Origin: Leucobacter sp. PH1c | Lineage (GTDB): Bacteria; Actinomycetota; Actinomycetes; Actinomycetales; Microbacteriaceae | Assembly (NCBI RefSeq): GCF_000633415.1 | Contig: NZ_AYMV01000019.1 | Span: 1-61,130, forward strand | Direction of reading: 5' to 3' | DNA length: 61,130 bases | In this document: positions 27,709 to 35,564 of the stretch, in pieces | Numbering within the stretch: position 1 is the stretch's first letter | Layout: the number at the start of each line of letters is the position of its first letter | Translations under genes and position numbers: made by a program | Notes under the pieces: generated by a model | Told to the model about the DNA's origin: nothing | The model's input: only the letters and a program-made list of their open reading frames with translations | Databases searched by the model: none

Positions 27709-28877
27709 GATCCGGATCGATGCGCGTCGCGGAGATCTCGCTCCCGGCGATCCGACACAACGTGGGACGGATCCGGGAGCTCACGGGCGGCGCCGTCATC
27801 GTCGTCGTGAAGGCGGGCGGCTATGGCCACGGCGCCGCGATCGCGGCGAACGCCGCGCTCGCCGGAGGAGCGGCCCTCATCGGAACCGCGGACCTCGAAG
27901 AAGCGCTCGCGCTCCGCGAGGCGGGCGTCGACGGCCCCATCCTCTGCTGGCTGCACGGCGTGCGCGCGGACTTCGGGGCCGCGATCGACGCGGGGATTGA
28001 GATCGGCGTCAGCACGGGGGAGCAGCTCGAGCGGCTCGCCGCGGCCGCCGCTGAGCGCGGCGTTCGGGCCACGGCGCAGCTGAAGCTCGACACCGGCCTG
28101 AGCCGGAACGGCGCGGCTCCCGACGAGTGGGCCGGGCTCTTCGCCCGGGCGGCCGAGCTCGAGGCCGCGGGGCTCCTCCGCGTCCGCGGCGTATTCAGCC
28201 ACCTCGCGAACGCGGGCGATGCCGAGGACCGCGCGCAGGCCGCGCGCTTCGACGAGGCGATCGCGCTGCTGCGCGCGGCCGGCGTCGAGCCCGAGCTCAT
28301 GCACCTCGCCGCGAGCGCGGCGACGCTCTCCTCGCCGCACCTCCACTACAACGCGGTCCGCGTGGGCGTGGCCGCCTACGGGCTCAGCCCCTTCGCCGAC
28401 AAGACCTCCGCCCAGCTCGGCCTCGTGCCGGCCATGACGCTCCGCTCGGAGATCGTCGCGCTGCGCGGCGTCCCCGCGGGAACCGGCGTCTCGTACGGCT
28501 TCAACCACATCTGCGAGGCGGCGACGACGCTGGCGCTCGTCCCGATGGGCTACGCCGACGGGATGCCCCGCGCGCTGAACGGCTCGGGGGCGTGGGTCAC
28601 CGTCGCGGGCGAGCCGCGCCCCATCGTCGGCCGCATCGGCATGGACCAGTTCATCATCGACGTCGGGCCGCTCGCGGGCCGCCTGAGCCTCGGCGACCCC
28701 GTGGTGCTCTTCGGTGATCCCGAGCGCGGCTACCCGCCCGTGGAGATCTGGTCCGGCCTCATGCGCACGATCAACTACGAGATCATCGCGAGCATCGGCC
28801 CCCGCGTCATCCGCGAGGCCGTCGACGGCCCGGATCTCGACAGCCCGGATCTCGACAGCCCGGGCGGTGCCGCGTGA
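27705..28877 (+). CDS. alr: Alanine racemase
   Basis: 390 residues. PLP enzyme making D-Ala for peptidoglycan. Lys36 in VVVKAGGYGHG is the PLP Lys; the usual Asp/Asn after VKA is Gly here. VSYGFNHIC holds the second catalytic Tyr and IVGRIGMDQFIIDVG is conserved. ATG overlaps acpS by 4 bp. The C terminus carries a 15-bp tandem duplication (28829-28856) giving PDLDS-PDLDS. Confidence 0.95.
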   Translation: MRSGSMRVAEISLPAIRHNVGRIRELTGGAVIVVVKAGGYGHGAAIAANAALAGGAALIGTADLEEALALREAGVDGPILCWLHGVRADFGAAIDAGIEIGVSTGEQLERLAAAAAERGVRATAQLKLDTGLSRNGAAPDEWAGLFARAAELEAAGLLRVRGVFSHLANAGDAEDRAQAARFDEAIALLRAAGVEPELMHLAASAATLSSPHLHYNAVRVGVAAYGLSPFADKTSAQLGLVPAMTLRSEIVALRGVPAGTGVSYGFNHICEAATTLALVPMGYADGMPRALNGSGAWVTVAGEPRPIVGRIGMDQFIIDVGPLAGRLSLGDPVVLFGDPERGYPPVEIWSGLMRTINYEIIASIGPRVIREAVDGPDLDSPDLDSPGGAA

Positions 28878-29380
28878 GCGCGCGCCCGGCCGCGCAGGTC
28901 ACGGTGCACCACGTCGCCGACCCGGAGTCGATGCACGAGCTCGGGGTCCGGCTCGGCGCGCTGCTGCGCGCCGGCGACCTGCTGATCCTCACCGGCCCGC
29001 TCGGTGCGGGGAAGACCACGCTCACGCGCGGGATCGGCGAGGGCCTCGGCGTGCGCGGCCCCGTGCAGAGCCCGACTTTCGTGCTCGCCCGCACCCACCC
29101 CTCGCTCGTCGGGGGTGCCCCGCTCGTGCACGTCGACGCCTACCGGCTCGCGGACGCCGACGAGCTCGACGATCTGGATCTCGACTTCGACGGCTCCGTC
29201 GTCGTGGCCGAGTGGGGCGCCGGCCTCGTGGACACGCGCGAGTCCTGGGTGGAGGCCGTCATCGAACGCCCCGTCGGCGAGGACGACGACACCGAGACCG
29301 ACTGGTCCGAGGCCCCCATCGAGGCGCGCACTGTGACCATCACCTGGACGGGCCCGCGCTGGGCCGAGGAGACGCTGTGA
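28874..29380 (+). CDS. tsaE: tRNA t6A biosynthesis ATPase TsaE
   Basis: 168 residues. ATPase of the TsaB-TsaD-TsaE complex that makes N6-threonylcarbamoyladenosine at A37 of ANN-decoding tRNAs. Walker A GPLGAGKTTLTRGIGEGL, QSPTFVL and VHVDAYRL are typical; VVVAEWGAG completes the core. GTG overlaps alr by 4 bp and the stop overlaps tsaB by 4 bp. Confidence 0.95.
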   Translation: MSARPAAQVTVHHVADPESMHELGVRLGALLRAGDLLILTGPLGAGKTTLTRGIGEGLGVRGPVQSPTFVLARTHPSLVGGAPLVHVDAYRLADADELDDLDLDFDGSVVVAEWGAGLVDTRESWVEAVIERPVGEDDDTETDWSEAPIEARTVTITWTGPRWAEETL

Positions 29381-30024
29381 TCACGACCGAGGTTCCCGAG
29401 CTGGGCGCGCACGTGCTGCTCGCCATCGACACCGCGATCGGCACGACCGTCGCGCTCGGAGCGGACGGCCGGGTGTGGAGCGCCGAGAGCGAGAACCCAC
29501 GCGGCCACGCCGAGGCGATCGGCGCGCTGCTGCGCGAGGTGTTCGAGACGAGCGGGGTGGCCCCCGAGCGCGTCACGGGCGTCGTCGCCGGCGTCGGGCC
29601 CGGGCCGTTCACCGGCCTGCGCGTGGGGATCGCCGCCGCCCAGGCGTTCGCGCTCGGGCGCGGGGCCGCACTGCTCCCCGTCGAGGGGCACGAGGCGGTC
29701 GCGCTCACCGAGCTCGAGCGCGGCGCGACGGCGGGCGTGCGCGTCGTTCAGGACGCCAAGCGGCGCGAACTGTTCGTCACCGAGTACTCCGGGCTCGACT
29801 GGGCGGGCGTGCCCGTGCGGAGCGCTGGCCCCGGCCTCGTCGCCCGCGCCGACGCCGTGCCCGCGCCGAACGACGTGTGGCCCGAGCGGATCCCGGGCGC
29901 CGGTCTCATCCGCGTCGCCGCGCGTCGCCTCGCGGCCGGTCTGCCCTTCACCGACGAGCGCGCGCGCTACCTGCGGGCGCCCGACGTCGCGCAGCCCGGC
30001 GCCCCGAAGCGGGTGAGCACGTGA
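29377..30024 (+). CDS. tsaB: tRNA t6A dimerisation protein TsaB
   Basis: 215 residues. ASKHA-fold partner of TsaD, itself without catalysis. LLAIDTAIGTTVALG and GVGPGPFTGLRVGIAAAQAF are the conserved segments. GTG start within the tsaE stop. Gene order tsaE-tsaB-rimI-tsaD is widespread in Actinobacteria. Confidence 0.94.
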   Translation: MITTEVPELGAHVLLAIDTAIGTTVALGADGRVWSAESENPRGHAEAIGALLREVFETSGVAPERVTGVVAGVGPGPFTGLRVGIAAAQAFALGRGAALLPVEGHEAVALTELERGATAGVRVVQDAKRRELFVTEYSGLDWAGVPVRSAGPGLVARADAVPAPNDVWPERIPGAGLIRVAARRLAAGLPFTDERARYLRAPDVAQPGAPKRVST

Positions 30025-30539
30025 GTGCCGATCCCGAGCTGCCGGCGGGAGCTGCCGATCCCGAGCTGCCTGCGGGAGCTGCCGAGCCCGAGCTCCGCGC
30101 CGCGAGCGCGGCCGACCTCGACGCGCTCCACGCGCTTGAGACGCGCCTCTTCGCGAGCGACGCGTGGAGCCGCTCGATGCTCCGCGAGGAACTGACGGGC
30201 GAGCTGCGCAGCTACGTCGTGCTCGCGGATCCCGAGACGGGGGCCGTCCTCGGCTACGCCGGCGTGCTCACGGTCGGCACCGAAGCGGACATCCAGACGA
30301 TCGCCGTCGTCCCCGAACTTCGGGGGCGCGGCCAGGGGCGGCGCCTCATGCGGCAGCTGCTCGCCACGGCCGCCCAGGCCGGTGCGCGCGAGGTGTTCCT
30401 CGAGGTGCGCGCCGACAATCCGGTGGCCCGCGGCCTCTACGACTCCCTGGGCTTCGCCGAGATCGGCGTGCGGCCCCGCTACTACCAGCCGGACGGCGTC
30501 GACGCGATCGTCATGCGGCACGAACTAAAGGACACCTGA
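30021..30539 (+). CDS. rimI: Ribosomal-protein alanine N-acetyltransferase-like GNAT
   Basis: 172 residues. GNAT fold with the acetyl-CoA loop [14 protein letters not shown] and the downstream [19 protein letters not shown] typical of RimI, which acetylates the N terminus of S18. The N terminus is a 9-residue tandem repeat ADPELPAGA x2 plus a partial third (27-bp units at 30027-30080). GTG overlaps tsaB by 4 bp. Broader N-acetyltransferase activity is possible. Confidence 0.9.
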   Translation: MSADPELPAGAADPELPAGAAEPELRAASAADLDALHALETRLFASDAWSRSMLREELTGELRSYVVLADPETGAVLGYAGVLTVGTEADIQTIAVVPELRGRGQGRRLMRQLLATAAQAGAREVFLEVRADNPVARGLYDSLGFAEIGVRPRYYQPDGVDAIVMRHELKDT

Positions 30540-31621
30540 TGAGCTCCCGCGAACCCCTCGTCCTCGGCATCGAGACGAGCTGCGACGAGACGGGCGTGGG
30601 CATCGTCCGCGGCCGCACGCTGCTCGCGAACGAGATCGCCTCCTCCATGGACGAGCACGCGCGCTTCGGCGGCGTCGTTCCCGAGGTGGCGGCGCGCGCG
30701 CACCTCGAAGCGATGACGCCCACAATCGAGCGGGCGCTCGCGACGGCGGACGTGCGCCTCGACGAGCTCGACGCGATCGCCGTGACGAGCGGCCCGGGCC
30801 TCGCAGGAGCGCTCATGGTCGGCGTCGCCGCGGCGAAGGCCCTCGCGGTCTCGCTCGGAAAGCCGCTCTACGCGGTGAACCACCTCGTCGGCCACGTCGG
30901 CGCCGACCTGCTGCAGGGCGACGGGCTCCGCCCGGTCGTCGGCGCCGTGGGGGAGTTCGAGCTGCCCACGGTGGCGCTCCTCGTCTCTGGCGGCCACACC
31001 TCGCTGCTCCTCGTGCGCGATCTGGTGGGCGATGTCGAACTGCTCGGCGAGACGATCGACGACGCGGCGGGGGAGGCCTTCGACAAGGTAGCCCGGCTGC
31101 TCGGCCTGCCCTACCCCGGCGGGCCGCAGATCGACCGCGTCGCGGCGGAGGGCGATCCCGCCGCGATCCGTTTCCCCCGCGGGCTCACCCACCCGAAGGA
31201 CCTCGCGAAGCACCGCTACGACTTCTCGTTCTCCGGGCTCAAGACCTCGGTGGCGCGCTGGGTGGAGAAGCACGCGGCCACGGGGGAGCCGCTCCCCGTC
31301 GCGGACGTTGCGGCGAGCTTCCGCGAGGCCGTCGCCGATGTGCTGCTCACGAAGGCCGTCGCCGCATGCGACGACCTGGGCGTGCCGCGCCTGCTCCTCG
31401 GCGGCGGCGTGGTGGCGAACGCACGGATCCGTGAGCTCGCCGCTGAGCGCACGGCGCGGGCCGGGATCGAGCTCCGCGTGCCGCCGCTCTCGCTCTGCAC
31501 CGACAACGGCGCGATGATCGCCTCGCTCGGCGCGCAGCTCGTCGCCGCGGGTCACGCGCCCTCCTCGCTCGATTTCGGGGCGGACTCGACGCTCCCGGTG
31601 CAGCAGATTCAGGTGCAGTAG
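30539..31621 (+). CDS. tsaD: tRNA t6A synthase subunit TsaD
   Basis: 360 residues. Transfers the threonylcarbamoyl group to A37. [12 protein letters not shown], the metal-binding [25 protein letters not shown] and the C-terminal CTDNGAMIA are complete. ATG shares a base with the rimI stop (TGATG). Last gene of the glmS operon; no clear terminator follows. Confidence 0.96.
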   Translation: MSSREPLVLGIETSCDETGVGIVRGRTLLANEIASSMDEHARFGGVVPEVAARAHLEAMTPTIERALATADVRLDELDAIAVTSGPGLAGALMVGVAAAKALAVSLGKPLYAVNHLVGHVGADLLQGDGLRPVVGAVGEFELPTVALLVSGGHTSLLLVRDLVGDVELLGETIDDAAGEAFDKVARLLGLPYPGGPQIDRVAAEGDPAAIRFPRGLTHPKDLAKHRYDFSFSGLKTSVARWVEKHAATGEPLPVADVAASFREAVADVLLTKAVAACDDLGVPRLLLGGGVVANARIRELAAERTARAGIELRVPPLSLCTDNGAMIASLGAQLVAAGHAPSSLDFGADSTLPVQQIQVQ

Positions 31622-31663
31622 GCGCAATTTGTGCAGAATCTGCCGGTTTTTCGTGCGGGGGCG

Positions 31664-31691
31664 TTGTTTTTGCGAATCCTGAGTCTAGGCT
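31664..31691 (+). promoter_or_regulatory. Promoter of the 31745 gene
   Basis: TTGTTT (31664-31669), 16-nt spacer, TAGGCT (31686-31691), about 54 nt before the ATG. Sits in a locally T-rich stretch unusual for this region. Confidence 0.55.
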
Positions 31692-31744
31692 GAGAACACG
31701 GATTCCGGCGGCCCGCCGCCCGGCCAACCGACTGAAGGAGCATC

Positions 31745-32296
31745 ATGTCTGAGAACCTGCCCGGCAACGACCCCCAGCAGCCGCCCGTGCCGCCCCAGGC
31801 CCCGCCGCAGGCGCCCGAGGCGCCCGCCGCAGCTCCGGTGCCGCCCGCCGCCGCACCCGTGCCGCCGGCCCAGCCCGCTGCCGCTCCGGTGCCCCCGTAC
31901 ACGCAGGCGCCGCAGGCGCCGCAGGCTCCCCAGGGCTACCCGCAGGGCGCGCCCCAGGGCGGCTACGGCGCCCCCGCGCCGTCGAAGGGCCTCGCGATCG
32001 CGGGTCTCGTGCTCGGCATCGTGGGCCTCGTGCTCTCGGTCGTGCTGTTCTTCCTCCCCGGCTTCGGCCCGCTGCTCGGCGTCGTCGGCATCGTGCTGAG
32101 CATCGTCGCACTCGTGAAGCGCCAGTCGAAGCCCATGGCGGTCACGGGCATCATCACGGGCGCGCTCGCGATCGTGGTCGGCGTCGTCGTGTGGATCATC
32201 CTGCTCGCCGGCTTCGCGCAGCTCGCGGATGACCCGCAGTTCCAGCAGGAGCTGGAGCAGCAGCTGCAGCAGCTCGAGGAGCAGAGCCAGAACTAG
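31745..32296 (+). CDS. Proline-rich DUF4190-type small membrane protein
   Basis: 183 residues. The first about 80 are Pro/Ala/Gln-rich and probably disordered and cytosolic. Two to three membrane helices follow (GLAIAGLVLGIVGLVLSVVL, LLGVVGIVLSIVAL, and a third), resembling DUF4190 proteins. The C terminus is Gln/Glu-rich (FQQELEQQLQQLEEQ), a likely coiled coil. GAAGGAG precedes the ATG. Function unknown; similar architecture to the two genes at 33787 and 34309. Confidence 0.75.
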   Translation: MSENLPGNDPQQPPVPPQAPPQAPEAPAAAPVPPAAAPVPPAQPAAAPVPPYTQAPQAPQAPQGYPQGAPQGGYGAPAPSKGLAIAGLVLGIVGLVLSVVLFFLPGFGPLLGVVGIVLSIVALVKRQSKPMAVTGIITGALAIVVGVVVWIILLAGFAQLADDPQFQQELEQQLQQLEEQSQN

Positions 32297-32332
32297 CGCT
32301 CGCCCGCAGCGACCTCCTCGGGGGAGTGCGCG

Positions 32333-32428
32333 CGCTTCCTCGGGGGTGCGCGTGCACGCTTCCTCGGAAGTGTGCGCTCACGCTTCCTCGGGCGCGCGCG
32401 TGCACGCTTCCTCGGAGAAATCAGAAAT
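32333..32428. repeat. 24-bp tandem repeat, four copies
   Basis: CTTCCTCGG recurs at 32335, 32359, 32383 and 32407, exactly 24 bp apart; the unit is close to CGCTTCCTCGGnnGTGCGCG. A degenerate earlier copy lies near 32313. The fourth copy runs into the left arm of a 31-bp palindrome. Confidence 0.85.
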
Positions 32429-32476
32429 CTCGGAGCCTTTCCCGTGAAAGGCTCCGAGATTTCTGATTTCTCCGAG
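32411..32476. terminator. Perfect 31-bp inverted repeat between convergent genes
   Basis: Left arm 32411-32441 starts CTCGGAGAAATCAGAAATCT, loop CCGT, right arm 32446-32476 is its exact complement. The AT content of the arms differs from the flanks. Position between convergent genes fits a bidirectional terminator, but 31 bp is far longer than needed, so a mobile-element or protein-binding origin is also possible. Confidence 0.75.
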
Positions 32477-32529
32477 AGTTCTGCGCGGGAGTGAGCGCTC
32501 ACCCGCGGGCACCGTCTCGCGGCGCGCCC

Positions 32530-33783
32530 CTAGGTCTCCGTGCGCTCGGCGAGAAGTGCCACGTGCGCGCCCGCGGCGCGCGTGAGGAACAGCGTTCCCC
32601 GGTTCGGCCCGCGGAGCTTCAGGCGGGTGCGGAGCGCCGCGGGATCGACGTCGGCGCCGCGCTTCTTGATCTCGAGCGTGCCGATCCCGCGCTCGGCGAG
32701 CGCCCGGCGCAGCTCCTTCTCCCGGACGGGCAGTTCCGCGATGATGCGGAACGCCTGCGCGAACGGGGTCGGGGCCAGTCGGTCAGACGTGAGGTAGGCG
32801 ATCCCGGGGCTCAGCATGCCGGCGCCGAGCTGGCGGGCGAGGAGCCCGATCAGCCGGGCCCGGATCACGGCGCCGTCCGGTTCGTACAGGTAAGCGCCGA
32901 GTGGGCGAACGTCGACGTCGAGGGAATCGGCGGGGGCGGCGAGCTCGGACACGCGCTCCCCGCGGATCACGAGGGCGGAGCGCAGCGCCTTCGGCCGGGC
33001 GAGCGGCCCGAACCACAGACCCGTCTCGACGAGCTGCCCATCGACGGACACCCACTGCGCCTCCGCGCCGTCGGGGATCAGCTCGCGGTCGAGCCCGGGG
33101 CCCAGCTTGATCCCGGTGGGCAGGCGCTCGGCGAGGTCGAACGCGAAGTTGAGCGACGGCGAGTAGTCGTCGGGGGAGGCCACGCGGCGGGTGTCCGAGT
33201 GGCCCGCGGTGCGGCGCGCGGGATCGAGGAAGACCCCGTCGGCGTCGGCGGGGCCGAGCTGCTCGGCATCCCCCACCCGCACGTGCGGCGGGGCCAGGCG
33301 ATGGTGCGCCGCGGCGACGCCGAGATTGTGCTCGGCGATGCGCGCGGTGAACGGATCGAGCTCCACGGCGAGCGGCGTGATGCCCGCGCTCAGCAGCGCC
33401 ATCGACTCGGTGCCGATGCCGCAGCCGAGGTCGGCGACGCGTGTGCAGCCCGCGTCCCGGAAGCGCGCCGCGTGGCGCAGTGCGACGATGCGCCGCGTGG
33501 CCTGCTCGAGCCCCGCAGGGGTGAACAGGAGCGAGCGGGCCATCTCGCCGAGCTTCGCCTGCGCCTTGATCCGGAGCTGCGCCTGCGTCAGCACGGCCGC
33601 GGTGTGATCGGCGGCCAGCCCCTCCTTGCGGAGTTGCGCGTTCAGGCGCGCGGCATCAACGCCGCTCGACAGCGCGCCGACGGCGCGGCCGAGCGCGTCG
33701 ATGCCGGGCGTCGTGAAGAGGACGTCCCAGCCCGGGGGAGTGCGGGGCGCTGCGGGCGGGGGAGAGGAACTGTCGGAAGGCAC
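32530..33783 (-). CDS. Class I SAM-dependent methyltransferase with C-terminal THUMP-like domain
   Basis: 417 residues. SAM-binding motif VADLGCGIGTESMALL near residues 115-130, then AVELDPFTARIAEHNL and VFLDPARRTAGHSDT. The C-terminal part (LEIKKRGADVDPAALRTRLK, GTLFLTRAAGAHVALL) matches the THUMP-like domain found with these methyltransferases, suggesting an RNA substrate. GTG start is 3 bp after the upstream stop, so it is cotranscribed with the DUF4190 genes. Exact target unknown. Confidence 0.85.
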   Translation of the reverse strand: MPSDSSSPPPAAPRTPPGWDVLFTTPGIDALGRAVGALSSGVDAARLNAQLRKEGLAADHTAAVLTQAQLRIKAQAKLGEMARSLLFTPAGLEQATRRIVALRHAARFRDAGCTRVADLGCGIGTESMALLSAGITPLAVELDPFTARIAEHNLGVAAAHHRLAPPHVRVGDAEQLGPADADGVFLDPARRTAGHSDTRRVASPDDYSPSLNFAFDLAERLPTGIKLGPGLDRELIPDGAEAQWVSVDGQLVETGLWFGPLARPKALRSALVIRGERVSELAAPADSLDVDVRPLGAYLYEPDGAVIRARLIGLLARQLGAGMLSPGIAYLTSDRLAPTPFAQAFRIIAELPVREKELRRALAERGIGTLEIKKRGADVDPAALRTRLKLRGPNRGTLFLTRAAGAHVALLAERTET

Positions 33784-33786
33784 CGG

Positions 33787-34299
33787 CTACATGCTCGATC
33801 CGGCGGCTGCGACGACCCCGATCCACACGATGAACGCGATCAGGATCGCCCAGAACGCGACCTGGATGTAGCCGAGCACGAGCGCGGTGACCGCGAGCCC
33901 GCGGCCGCCCTCGCCGGTGCGGCGGATCTGCGAGAGGCCGAGGTGACCGAGCACGACCGGGACCACGAACGGCGCGACGAACGCGGAGACGAGCGCGAGG
34001 ATCGACAGGGTGTTCGTCGGCGGGGCCGTGGTCGCCACGGGGACGTACGTGGGCACGGCATACGGCTGACCGGCCGCGGCGTAGGGCTGCGCGGCGCCCG
34101 GGTAGGCCGGCTGCTGCGGCGCCTCGGTGCCGGGCTGCTGCTCCGAGTACTGGGGCGCCGAGTACTGCGGAGCGGCGTACTGGGGCGCGGCGTACTGTGG
34201 TGCCGCGTACTGCGGCGCCGAGTACTGGGGTGCCGGCTGCTGCGGCGCCGCCGGCGGGGGCACCTGCCCGGGAATGCCGGAGGGATCGTGCTGGCTCAT
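33787..34299 (-). CDS. DUF4190 membrane protein with APQYx repeats
   Basis: 170 residues. Residues about 20-60 are a five-residue repeat (QYSAP-QYAAP-QYAAP and so on, seven 15-bp units near 34140-34235). The C-terminal part has two helices around the DUF4190 signature VVLGHLGLSQIRRTGEGGRG and LAVTALVLGYIQV. Function unknown; probably a small membrane protein with a flexible cytosolic tail. Starts 9 bp after the stop of the gene at 34309. Confidence 0.8.
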   Translation of the reverse strand: MSQHDPSGIPGQVPPPAAPQQPAPQYSAPQYAAPQYAAPQYAAPQYSAPQYSEQQPGTEAPQQPAYPGAAQPYAAAGQPYAVPTYVPVATTAPPTNTLSILALVSAFVAPFVVPVVLGHLGLSQIRRTGEGGRGLAVTALVLGYIQVAFWAILIAFIVWIGVVAAAGSSM

Positions 34300-34308
34300 G
34301 GGGACCTC

Positions 34309-34842
34309 TTAGTAGCCGTACCCGTAGTAGCTGTCGCTCATTGCGCCGATCGCGAGCGCGATGAAGCCGATGTACATCACGAAGAAGACGATGAGGAACG
34401 CGATCGCGGCGTAGCCGATCACGAGGCCGGTCACGGCGAGGCCGCGGCCCGCGTCACCCGTGCGCTTGATCTGGCTTAGGCCCAGGTGGCCGAACACCAC
34501 GCCGGCGATCGGGGCGATGAACGCGAGGAGGATCGCGAGCACGGCGTACGTGTTCGTCTGCGCGAGCGTGGTGCCGCGCGGCGCCGCGGGGACGGGAGCG
34601 GCGGCCCGGTAGCTCTGCTGCTGCGCGTACGCGGGGGCCTGCTGGCCGTACGCCGGCGACTGCTGGCCGTACGGCGCGGCCGGCTGCGCAGGAGCGGCGG
34701 GCTGGCCGGGCGCGGCCGAGTGGCCGGGAGCTGCGGGCTGCGCCACGTGGGTGAGCGGGACGGTCGGCTGCGCTGCGGTGGGCTGAGCGGCCGTGGGCTG
34801 CGCTGCGGGGGTGCCGGACTCAGGGGTGCTGGGGGTGGACAT
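34309..34842 (-). CDS. DUF4190 membrane protein, Pro/Gln-rich N terminus
   Basis: 177 residues. N-terminal repeats TAAQP x3 and YGQQSPA / YGQQAPA, then two membrane helices framing VVFGHLGLSQIKRTGDAGRG, the DUF4190 signature, and a Tyr/Gly-rich end (SYYGYGY). Paralogue of the next gene. ATG 34842 chosen because the frame upstream contains the promoter and GCGAGGAG precedes it. Confidence 0.8.
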   Translation of the reverse strand: MSTPSTPESGTPAAQPTAAQPTAAQPTVPLTHVAQPAAPGHSAAPGQPAAPAQPAAPYGQQSPAYGQQAPAYAQQQSYRAAAPVPAAPRGTTLAQTNTYAVLAILLAFIAPIAGVVFGHLGLSQIKRTGDAGRGLAVTGLVIGYAAIAFLIVFFVMYIGFIALAIGAMSDSYYGYGY

Positions 34843-34910
34843 GCTGTGCTCCTCGCGACGCGGTTCAAGGCGCGGGATCCGGGTCCAGACCCCCGCCGTG
34901 CTCTGGACCC

Positions 34911-34939
34911 AGTCTACCGCCGCAGTCCCCGGGCGCACA
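34911..34939 (-). promoter_or_regulatory. Promoter of the DUF4190-methyltransferase operon
   Basis: On the minus strand TGTGCG, 17 nt, TAGACT (complement 34911-34916). The leader begins with GGGTCCAGA...TCTGGACCC (34881-34910), a 9-bp hairpin. Together with the CIRCE-groES promoter these explain the 342-bp gap 34843-35184. Confidence 0.5.
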
Positions 34940-35075
34940 TGGATTCGGGCCGTGAATCCGCGGATCACGCGGCCGGACGGCGCGGATCGGACGGCTGCAC
35001 GCCGAGGGCCGGGCGGGCGGCGGGGCAGAGACGCGCCGCACACGGCCGCGCGTTCGCTTCGAGCGATCCGCTCTA

Positions 35076-35102
35076 TTGGCACTCCCCTTGCACGAGTGCC
35101 AA
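35076..35102 (+). promoter_or_regulatory. CIRCE operator (HrcA binding site)
   Basis: TTGGCACTC, 9 nt, GAGTGCCAA: a perfect inverted repeat matching the CIRCE consensus TTAGCACTC-N9-GAGTGCTAA with compensating G/C changes. HrcA is expected to repress groES here until heat shock. Confidence 0.93.
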
Positions 35103-35117
35103 CGAGCGGCCTAGACT
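35088..35117 (+). promoter_or_regulatory. groES promoter, -35 inside the CIRCE spacer
   Basis: TTGCAC (35088-35093) lies in the CIRCE spacer and TAGACT (35112-35117) follows 18 nt later, so HrcA bound to CIRCE would directly block RNA polymerase. Leader to the GTG start is about 65 nt. Confidence 0.7.
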
Positions 35118-35184
35118 CTGATAGCAGGACGCGCTCGCATTGGGCGGGCGCGAGAACGTTTCGCACACTGGAAAGAGGTCAACT

Positions 35185-35481
35185 GTGTCGGTTGCCATCA
35201 AGCCGCTCGAGGATCGCATCGTTATCAAGCAGGTCGAGGCTGAGCAGACCACCGCCTCCGGTCTCGTGATCCCCGACAGCGCCAAGGAGAAGCCCCAGGA
35301 GGGCGAGGTCGTCGCAGTCGGCCCCGGCCGCGTGTCCGACAACGGCACCCGCATCCCCCTCGACGTCGCCGTGGGCGATGTCGTCATCTACTCGAAGTTC
35401 GGCGGCACCGAGGTCAAGGTCTCGGGCGACGACTACCTCGTGCTCTCGGCACGCGACATCCTCGCGGTCGTCACGCGCTAA
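35185..35481 (+). CDS. groES: Co-chaperonin GroES
   Basis: 98 residues from GTG 35185 ([20 protein letters not shown]). Caps the GroEL folding chamber. Mobile loop [17 protein letters not shown] and [23 protein letters not shown] are intact. GAAAGAGG precedes the start. No groEL follows; a terminator makes this gene monocistronic. Confidence 0.97.
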   Translation: MSVAIKPLEDRIVIKQVEAEQTTASGLVIPDSAKEKPQEGEVVAVGPGRVSDNGTRIPLDVAVGDVVIYSKFGGTEVKVSGDDYLVLSARDILAVVTR

Positions 35482-35497
35482 GCGATCCCGCTCTGCG

Positions 35498-35541
35498 CTC
35501 CGGGGCCGACGCTGTGCGCGTCGGCCCCGGAGTTCTTTTTT
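35498..35541 (+). terminator. Rho-independent terminator of groES
   Basis: CTCCGGGGCCGACGC, loop TGTGC, GCGTCGGCCCCGGAG, then TTCTTTTTT. The most canonical terminator in the window. Confidence 0.92.
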
Positions 35542-35564
35542 GCCTCGACGCCGACAGGAACCCC

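Noticed and set aside
32229..32447. 72-codon frame with VHASSE repeats
   Set aside because: It overlaps the end of the preceding gene in another frame and is generated by the 24-bp repeat.
32333..32476. Possible CRISPR array from four evenly spaced 24-bp units
   Set aside because: Units are contiguous with no unique spacers and no cas genes are nearby.
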